A stretch of 64,000 nt of DNA, from NCBI GenBank assembly GCA_050953405.1, contig JBMNMP010000001.1, forward strand, positions 62,001-126,000. The letters run 5' to 3'. Numbering within the stretch: the first letter of the stretch is position 1; each line of letters starts with the position of its first letter. The notes under the pieces were generated by a model. The model did no database searches, was not told the origin of the DNA, and saw only the letters and a program-made list of their open reading frames with translations. This DNA comes from RUG100 sp050953405. Its GTDB lineage: Bacteria; Bacillota; Clostridia; Peptostreptococcales; Anaerovoracaceae. Below are positions 59,149-64,000 of the stretch, one piece after another. The translations under genes were made by a program, and so were the position numbers.

Positions 59149-59884
59149 TTAAAACGGCTCTCCGTAGGCCGGATCAGGCGCAGCTCTCTTGCGCTCCTGC
59201 AGGTAACTCTCAAACTTTGGCCCGAACAAGGTCTGTGGCCGCAGATACTTTCGCATATCGCTGTCGTGCAGCCAGTCGCTGGTCTTGTTATCGATCACGG
59301 TCTTGAAGTCGTCGAGCGTTGCGCCCTCGTTCAATCTCGCTGACACCTTCTTCAGCGTTGCCGGGGTCGTCGGCTCATAGTCTGCTCCCGTCCTGCCGTT
59401 AAGGTGCTCAATGGCTTTTATTGCTGTTGCCCGGGTATCCGGGTGGAGATCGTCGGGCTTGCCCGACTGGTAAGGACCATCGTCCCTGCTCTGGCTCCGC
59501 TCTTTTTTCTTTCTTGTTTCTTTTTTCTCTAAACCTGTTTCTGTTTCTGTTTCTGTAGGGTTTTCAAAAAAAACCGTTCGCTTTTTTCGGTTTTTCAGAA
59601 AACCGTTCGCTTTTTTCGGTTTCAGTGCGCGGGCGTCCACCTTTGCGTCCGTTTTCCGCGTTCTTCTTACATTTTTCGTCGTACTCGTCGTTCATGCGCT
59701 CCATACTGGCCGCTATATACCTCATTGCTATCCTGACCGGGATCTCCTCACTTTCCAAGTCGTATTTTTCGCCAAGAGCGACCTTGAACATGATATCTAA
59801 AACGCGTCCTCGCTGTTCATCGGTCAGATCCTCGATCAACTCGTACCAGTCTGTCATGACCACGAAATTAGTCCGTTTTTTCAT
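59149..59884 (-). pseudogene. Replisome organizer (DUF6291 type) broken at a T8 run
   Basis: From Met 59884: KKRTNFVVMTDWYELIEDLT, MNDEYDEKCKKNAENGRKGG, then KKANGFF and stop at an eight-T run (rc of 59566-59573). With seven T it continues ENPTETETETGLEKKETRKK and ends SYLQERKRAAPDPAYGEPF at 59149. The site lies in a DNA repeat (GAAAAAAGCGAACGGTTTT twice). The restored length is about 244 residues. Slippage at this tract could switch the gene on and off. Confidence 0.8.
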
Positions 59885-60207
59885 CAGCTCCGCTCCCATT
59901 CTTTCACGATATCGATAAAATCAGGCAAACGCATACATACAACCCACTCGCAGTTGTTTCTGCGATGAAAGACAGTCGGAATCTCATCATCTCTCGCATC
60001 ATGTTTACTCTGCTCAAGCGCATCGTAGAGATTGAACCGCTCCGTTCTCTTCACCTCGATGTGGATACCGGGGATGCCTACTACATCAGCATCCCCATTG
60101 CTCCCGCAAAATTGCTGTCCCCTGCGAGCATTGTATCCATAGCCACGCAATACTCTTGCAAGTTCTCTCTCTCCGCGCTTTCCTTTGTCACGTGATGCCT
60201 TTCCCAC
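59884..60207 (-). CDS. Phage PD-(D/E)xK nuclease / resolvase-like protein
   Basis: 107 residues. KGKRGERELARVLRGYGYNA, GDADVVGIPGIHIEVKRTER and ALEQSKHDA show the Asp ... Glu-x-Lys arrangement of Holliday-junction resolvase-like or VRR-type nucleases. It sits between recombination and replication genes; its stop overlaps the replisome organizer start (TGATG). Confidence 0.82.
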   Translation of the reverse strand: MGKASRDKGKRGERELARVLRGYGYNARRGQQFCGSNGDADVVGIPGIHIEVKRTERFNLYDALEQSKHDARDDEIPTVFHRRNNCEWVVCMRLPDFIDIVKEWERS

Positions 60208-60605
60208 TAGCAGTCTACCTCCTGCTCAATCTTTCTTGTCTGCAGGAACGAAAACGCTTCATCCTTCCGCTTGATTTTCACAGTACGGCCGCCAATGTCA
60301 AGTTGCGCGGAGAACAAATCATTATTAATAATATGATTGGCAAGAAATCTCACAACCTCTTTCTGCTCGTCACTAAGAGGAGCGAATCCACTCTCCTTCT
60401 CCGGCTCCGAAAGCGCATCATCAAGCGCCGTGAACGCGTCCTTTTCCCTGCGGTATCTGGCGGCATCAGTGCAGTGGCATTCATACGTGGCTCGTTCGTT
60501 TGCACCTTCTTCGTCATAGGCTTTTACCAGAGTGCTCTGTCCGCAGAAGCGGCATATTCCAGTCTGAAGAACCGGCTCATCCGTTGATTTTAATTCACTG
60601 ATCAT
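60207..60605 (-). CDS. Phage zinc-knuckle protein (132 aa)
   Basis: TGICRFCGQSTLVKAYDEEG and ATYECHCTDA give two Cys pairs near the N-terminus, followed by a helical region and a basic end (TVKIKRKDEAFSF). It lies between RecT and the nuclease with overlapping stops and starts. It probably binds nucleic acid; the exact role is unknown. Confidence 0.7.
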   Translation of the reverse strand: MISELKSTDEPVLQTGICRFCGQSTLVKAYDEEGANERATYECHCTDAARYRREKDAFTALDDALSEPEKESGFAPLSDEQKEVVRFLANHIINNDLFSAQLDIGGRTVKIKRKDEAFSFLQTRKIEQEVDC

Positions 60606-61444
60606 TTCTCATTCTCCTTTCCTGCATCGCCGTGTTCTTGCATGATCTCTACTGTTTCTGTGTCAATCACCTCTGCCTCTGCTATGATCGGCTCCTGATA
60701 AAGTTCTTCAGCGGGATCTGCGTCTTTATCAAATGTAATCTTCTTCTCGTCAGTGTTTGTCTGCCGGACGAACTCTGTCTTGATTGGTGCGTATTTCAGC
60801 ATCTTTTTTATGACAGTCTTTTTCGCCATCTCATCAAAATTGGTCTGCCACGGTCCATTTTTATACGACTTTGAGAATTTTTTCGCATGCGCTTCCACGT
60901 CGCTCCTGCTCATGACTTCAAAACCAAAGCCGCCATTAACCAGTGTATATACAGCGTAGTAGTAAGTGACCTCACCTCTGTCATCCGCTGTTGACGGCTT
61001 GTGTGTAAGCTTTGGCTCAAGGCCAAATTCATAATCGAAGCCATCATCCTCGTAAACCTCTTTCGCATAGATCATCTTGAATTCGCCTGTTCTATGAGCA
61101 AGGTCTAATAATCCTTTGTACCCCAGCTGGAACTGGCATTCTCTTCCGTATGGAATAAGGTATGCCTGACCAAGAGGTGTGTTTGGCTCAAGCCCCAGTT
61201 GCGCGGCATTCATCATCGCCCCAATAAAGGATTCAGGCGTGCATGCCGCAAGTTTTTCATTACTGCTGATAGCGGTCATTGCCATTCTTGTAAACCTCTC
61301 AGGCGTGATAACAGATGGCAACGCCTTGGCGATCTGCGGCTTCATGGACTTAATCCACTGGTTCATATTCTTCTGATTGGCCTTTTCAAGTGATGTGTTT
61401 TTTCTGCCTGCAACGACGTTTAATGTTTCTTCAGCATTTGCCAT
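60602..61444 (-). CDS. recT: RecT family ssDNA-annealing protein
   Basis: 280 residues. The core (about 30-220) has the RecT motifs ACTPESFIGAMMNAAQLGLE, GQAYLIPYGRECQFQLGYKG and LDLAHRTGEFKMIYAKEVYE. The acidic C-terminal tail is usual. It anneals complementary strands together with the YqaJ exonuclease encoded 3 bases upstream. Confidence 0.94.
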   Translation of the reverse strand: MANAEETLNVVAGRKNTSLEKANQKNMNQWIKSMKPQIAKALPSVITPERFTRMAMTAISSNEKLAACTPESFIGAMMNAAQLGLEPNTPLGQAYLIPYGRECQFQLGYKGLLDLAHRTGEFKMIYAKEVYEDDGFDYEFGLEPKLTHKPSTADDRGEVTYYYAVYTLVNGGFGFEVMSRSDVEAHAKKFSKSYKNGPWQTNFDEMAKKTVIKKMLKYAPIKTEFVRQTNTDEKKITFDKDADPAEELYQEPIIAEAEVIDTETVEIMQEHGDAGKENEK

Positions 61445-61447
61445 GAT

Positions 61448-62407
61448 TTAATTCTCCTTTCCTTTTTTCTCTGGTTTCGAGACCCTGAAAACTCTATACG
61501 ATTCTCCGTAAGTAACGTATTCGTTATAAATGTCAGGATGTTCCTCTTTTAGCCTTTTCTTATCAAGCCTTTCGCGCCCTTTCTGTGTTTTCCAGGTTAC
61601 CTTTCTGGGGCCGCAATAGCCGATTTCAGCCTCTTTTAGCTCTTCCTTGAAGGCTTGCTCCATTTCTTTCTTTTCTGTCTCCAGAGAAGCAATCAGGCCG
61701 TTAATTTCATCATATCGTTTGATATCTCCGCTTAGTTCCACCGCATCAGCATCAGGGTCACTGTTTTTATACATTTCTTTTAAGGCATCATCGGCTGCTT
61801 CGCTCCCATCCGGCGGCGGCATGATATTGGTAACAATATAATCGTTCCAGAATTGCTTTTCCTTTTGAATAAGTGCGTCAATAGCTTCTTCGTTACGTTC
61901 AATCGTCCTGAACTCAACGCCTCTTCCAAATATCAGGCATGCAAGGTAACAACGTTCAGCTTCGGTCACCGCCATATAGTGCAGACACTGGATAGTATAA
62001 GAAGCTGGTACGTTATCATCTTCCCACTTATCTGCTGTGAAAGGGCTGGCCGTCTTGCATTCAAGGATTGCTTTTTCTCCAATGATTTCCCTGTCAAGAT
62101 CAGCTATCATGAACGGATATTTGTCATGCTGCAGCATATAGTTGTTGCGCCTTACCTTTTTGCCGGTCGCCTCTTCCCATCTTTTGGCCACATAGGTCTC
62201 CAGATCTCTTCCAAGGCGCATGGCTTCTGTCTCTTCTTTCTCCCCGGCAGCGCTCTTTCCGGTCTTATCTGCCCATACATCGATAGCCGATCTCCACGGA
62301 TTCATGCCTAAAATGGCCCCGGCATCAGAGCCGCCTATCCCTTTCTTTCTCCAGTCAAGCCAATCATCTCTTGACAGATCGGCTACATTGATTAATTTCT
62401 TTGCCAT
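61448..62407 (-). CDS. YqaJ-type viral recombinase exonuclease
   Basis: 319 residues from Met 62407 (AAGGAGA ahead; the frame extends upstream through non-coding DNA). RDDWLDWRKKGIGGSDAGAI, FMIADLDREIIGEKAILECK (Asp ... Glu-x-Lys) and SYTIQCLHYMAVT are the lambda-exonuclease-like active site. It resects dsDNA 5' to 3' to supply strands for RecT. The helical C-terminus (LIASLETEKKEMEQAFKEEL) is a coiled coil. Confidence 0.92.
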   Translation of the reverse strand: MAKKLINVADLSRDDWLDWRKKGIGGSDAGAILGMNPWRSAIDVWADKTGKSAAGEKEETEAMRLGRDLETYVAKRWEEATGKKVRRNNYMLQHDKYPFMIADLDREIIGEKAILECKTASPFTADKWEDDNVPASYTIQCLHYMAVTEAERCYLACLIFGRGVEFRTIERNEEAIDALIQKEKQFWNDYIVTNIMPPPDGSEAADDALKEMYKNSDPDADAVELSGDIKRYDEINGLIASLETEKKEMEQAFKEELKEAEIGYCGPRKVTWKTQKGRERLDKKRLKEEHPDIYNEYVTYGESYRVFRVSKPEKKGKEN

Positions 62408-62467
62408 CTTGTTCTCCTTGTGATATACTCTATTTGTAATTTGTACATGTTGTATCTTTTTGGGACT

Positions 62468-62490
62468 AGGCGCTCTGAAGAGCGCCTTTT
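62468..62490 (+). terminator. Hairpin between DUF551 and YqaJ genes
   Basis: AGGCGCTCT-ga-AGAGCGCCT followed by TTTT reads as a terminator only on the plus strand, against the direction of the surrounding early genes. It could stop antisense transcripts or act as a processing hairpin. Confidence 0.5.
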
Positions 62491-62840
62491 CATTTGTCCA
62501 TTCTCCGATACTCAGTTGGAAGCGGTTGCCACGCGGTGACTGCCTCACGATCACACAGCCTGTGATCAGGCATCTGTGCATCTATCTGCCACTCTTTTTT
62601 AATGCGATCATAACTTCCAGTTTCAACGATTTTGTTTCCCGTCTCCTCATCTATAACCGTAAGAAGCACCGTTTCGAATTTACCAGGGAGTTTGTTTTTA
62701 GGAGAAATCCATCCCGCACCGCAGTAGGGGCAAAACTTATACTGTGGATTTTTTGTGTTATAACGCCCGCAGGACGGACACGGTTCGACTTCAAACCATT
62801 CCACTGTTTTATTTTCCGTGTCAAGCGCCTTAAATTTCAT
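62490..62840 (-). CDS. DUF551-type phage protein (116 aa)
   Basis: Starts at Met 62840 (AAGGAG). An N-terminal zinc ribbon (PCPSCGRYN, FCPYCGAGW) precedes a domain ending in TAWQPLPTEYRR, the DUF551 hallmark, here with VETGSYDRIKKEW. Such proteins are frequent in phage early regions; the role is unknown. Confidence 0.8.
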   Translation of the reverse strand: MKFKALDTENKTVEWFEVEPCPSCGRYNTKNPQYKFCPYCGAGWISPKNKLPGKFETVLLTVIDEETGNKIVETGSYDRIKKEWQIDAQMPDHRLCDREAVTAWQPLPTEYRRMDK

Positions 62841-63012
62841 GCTTTTTCTCCTTCCTCGCGCAAACAATCCATCCAACTCCCAGCGGGATCAGCAAAACTT
62901 CACTCGCCGGCCAGTAGTAGCCTCGCTCATATATGCCGCCGACAATGACTAGAGCTATCACTGCTGTCAGCAGCAGAACTCTGAAAATATTGGTTTTGAT
63001 ACGTTTCTTCAT
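62830..63012 (-). CDS. Small phage membrane protein (60 aa)
   Basis: It has two hydrophobic helices (FRVLLLTAVIALVIVGG; WPASEVLLIPLGVGWIVC) between basic ends (MKKRIKTN and RKEKKHEI). It overlaps the DUF551 start by 11 bases. The function is unknown. Confidence 0.6.
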   Translation of the reverse strand: MKKRIKTNIFRVLLLTAVIALVIVGGIYERGYYWPASEVLLIPLGVGWIVCARKEKKHEI

Positions 63013-63027
63013 TTTTTTCTCTCCTCA

Positions 63028-63225
63028 TCATCTGCATATGGCGTCTGCCACATCGCCTACATAGTATCGCCGTGCATGATTCTTTCCCTCGACACGGAAG
63101 TCGTAGTCTGCCATCAGTTCTCTGACGCGCGGCTTCCCGATCCGAAATGCCTGTGCGATCTGATGCTGGCTCATGAAATAGCCATAGTCGCGTGTTAAAT
63201 CTCGTTTTATTTCCTGTCGTTTCAT
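63028..63225 (-). CDS. Phage excisionase-like HTH protein (65 aa)
   Basis: Starts at Met 63225 (AAAGGAAAAGGAA ahead). YFMSQHQIAQAFRIGKPRVR and ELMADYDFRVEGKNHARRYY, then VGDVADAICR, form a MerR/Xis-like winged helix-turn-helix. It is the first gene of the leftward early operon in view, near a gene in the opposite direction. Confidence 0.65.
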   Translation of the reverse strand: MKRQEIKRDLTRDYGYFMSQHQIAQAFRIGKPRVRELMADYDFRVEGKNHARRYYVGDVADAICR

Positions 63226-63330
63226 TTCCTTTTCCTTTCTCCGTCGCCCGCGGTGCGATATAATCTCCTGGTTAGGATAATTGCTGGCGCAAAACATATG
63301 CTATAATTCTTTATAAGGGTGGTGAATTTC

Positions 63331-63717
63331 ATGATTTTATGTCCAAACGATCGCAAATTGCTGGCTTTTCTTAAGCGCTTGCAGCGTACAGAATCGGGTT
63401 ATGTTCTCCTATATACCGACAATGCTCTTAGTTATGTTGGCGGATTTTATTATGATGATGTCCAAAAAGCGGCTGCATCGTACCCACGGTTTTTTACAAA
63501 AATCCCTAAAACATCTTTCAAGCCTACCCTTAATTCACTGATTGAAAAGGGACTTTTGCGGCGCTCTCCTGTCAGCGGAGTTTACCAGGTTACACATGAT
63601 GGTTGGAACAATTATTACTTACGACGCATCGAAGTGCTTAAACTCGTTGTGACACATGTTGCTTTTCCTTCGTTAGTCGCGTTTGTCACCACCGTTATCG
63701 CAAATACTTTTTTATAG
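63331..63717 (+). CDS. Phage protein with winged-helix-like part and C-terminal membrane helix
   Basis: 128 residues from ATG 63331; the GTG pair just upstream forms the GGGTGGTG ribosome site. A possible promoter (TTGCTG, 15 bases, TATAAT at 63300-63306) precedes it. The middle (TKIPKTSFKPTLNSLIEKGL, SPVSGVYQVTHDGW) resembles a winged helix; the end (VVTHVAFPSLVAFVTTVIAN) is a membrane segment. It is the only plus-strand gene of the prophage in view. Confidence 0.65.
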   Translation: MILCPNDRKLLAFLKRLQRTESGYVLLYTDNALSYVGGFYYDDVQKAAASYPRFFTKIPKTSFKPTLNSLIEKGLLRRSPVSGVYQVTHDGWNNYYLRRIEVLKLVVTHVAFPSLVAFVTTVIANTFL

Positions 63718-63819
63718 TCTTCCCAATATCTTTAGTGTGAATAGTGTCGTTACGAGCGCGGACACTAATGGTATTATCAGATCCCATAAAATCGCATTCC
63801 CTGTTTCTCTGTCTTTCAT
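63712..63819 (-). CDS. 35-residue hydrophobic peptide
   Basis: A strong AAAGGAGG precedes ATG 63819. The peptide has a charged head (KDRETGNAI), one membrane helix (LIIPLVSALVTTLFTLKIL) and ends GRL. It is convergent with and over the last 6 bases of the gene at 63331-63717. Size and shape resemble small toxic or regulatory membrane peptides, without proof. Confidence 0.55.
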   Translation of the reverse strand: MKDRETGNAILWDLIIPLVSALVTTLFTLKILGRL

Positions 63820-63842
63820 GGCTCCTCCTTTCCGCCGGGCGG

Positions 63843-64000
63843 CTATCCCCGGTCATCACTCCCCAATTCCCGGATCATGATTTTGGCAATGTCGGGAATA
63901 AAATAGTATTTTCCTTCAACCTTTTCGAGACCCATATCTTTGAGTTTTCTGCGGCCTGTGCTGCGATCAACTCCACGCCATGAGGAATATTCCCCGACGG
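63843..64000 (-). CDS. Phage DNA-binding-like protein, C-terminal part (runs off the window)
   Basis: About 52 residues, open to the window edge: EYSSWRGVDRSTGRRKLKDM, then GLEKVEGKYYFIPDIAKIMI and RELGSDDRG. The basic helix followed by a beta hairpin suggests a small regulator or excisionase-type fold. The N-terminus lies outside the window. Confidence 0.5.
   Translation of the reverse strand, partial: VGEYSSWRGVDRSTGRRKLKDMGLEKVEGKYYFIPDIAKIMIRELGSDDRG

Larger units (their letters stand above)
37137..64000. mobile_element. Siphovirus-type prophage (right end outside the window)
   Basis: The element carries holin, amidase, BRO antirepressor, tail fibre, tail, tape measure, chaperones, connectors, major capsid, scaffold, terminase, portal, HNH, helicase loader, replisome organizer, RecT and YqaJ genes, nearly all on the minus strand. 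The left boundary is the tRNA-Lys copy. No integrase, repressor or lysogeny module is visible, so these should follow beyond 64000. Many single-base frameshifts suggest the prophage is defective, or that the consensus has errors in this stretch. Confidence 0.9.

Overview
The window comes from a low- to moderate-GC anaerobic member of the Firmicutes (class Clostridia). The evidence is a clostridial rpsF-ssb-rpsR operon, an ATP-type PEP carboxykinase, a FeoA-FeoB fusion, a lysine riboswitch in front of dapA, a tungstate transporter, hemerythrin and single-cluster ferredoxin genes, class M-type sirtuins, and consensus TTGACA-17-TATAAT promoters with strong AGGAGG ribosome sites. Codon usage and the gene set suggest Eubacteriales, perhaps Anaerovoracaceae (Family XIII). 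That placement is inference.

Layout. (1) 1-2.4 kb is a decayed accessory patch on the minus strand: two copies of a YjcQ-like gene start, a truncated HEYTH metallopeptidase-toxin-like domain, an IstB remnant and several small phage-like genes. (2) 2.4-37.1 kb is core and housekeeping host DNA. In order it holds: S18-SSB-S6; an FAD-linked oxidase; a ZIP metal transporter; dapA with its riboswitch; NfeD and a YgjP protease; pckA; three further transporters; a Crp/Fnr regulator with hemerythrin, ferredoxin and a Cys-rich protein; feoAB; tupABC; tandem MarR regulators; a nitroreductase; a secreted repeat protein; a TetR regulator opposite two tandem sirtuins and a flavodoxin-like protein; Ogt plus an Ada-AlkA fusion; and an R2K ATP-grasp protein. 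Several host genes between 30 and 37 kb are broken: an SLC13 transporter, an aldo/keto reductase, a gene with an in-frame amber codon and a SMI1/KNR4 remnant. (3) 37.14-64 kb is a siphovirus-type prophage lying almost wholly on the minus strand. Its left boundary is a 47-bp copy of the 3' half of tRNA-Lys(CTT). Reading with transcription (right to left) the modules are early regulation, YqaJ-RecT recombination, replication (replisome organizer, DnaC-like loader), HNH/DUF1492, head, tail, antirepressor and lysis. The integrase end lies beyond the window.

Most striking are: about ten single-nucleotide indels that each break a prophage gene that is otherwise well conserved, against very few in the host part; a textbook A_AAA_AAC programmed frameshift site between the two tail-chaperone genes; a palindromic TGTGGTTATAACCACA operator centred near -41 in front of ferredoxin, with a half-preserved copy in the same position in front of hemerythrin, next to a Crp/Fnr gene; two genes whose promoters put the transcription start on the A of the ATG (apparently leaderless); a tandem class M sirtuin pair in which the first member has lost its zinc site; and a 21-bp inverted repeat holding symmetrical promoters in front of a small ribbon-helix-helix gene. 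No CRISPR array, rRNA or complete tRNA gene was seen.
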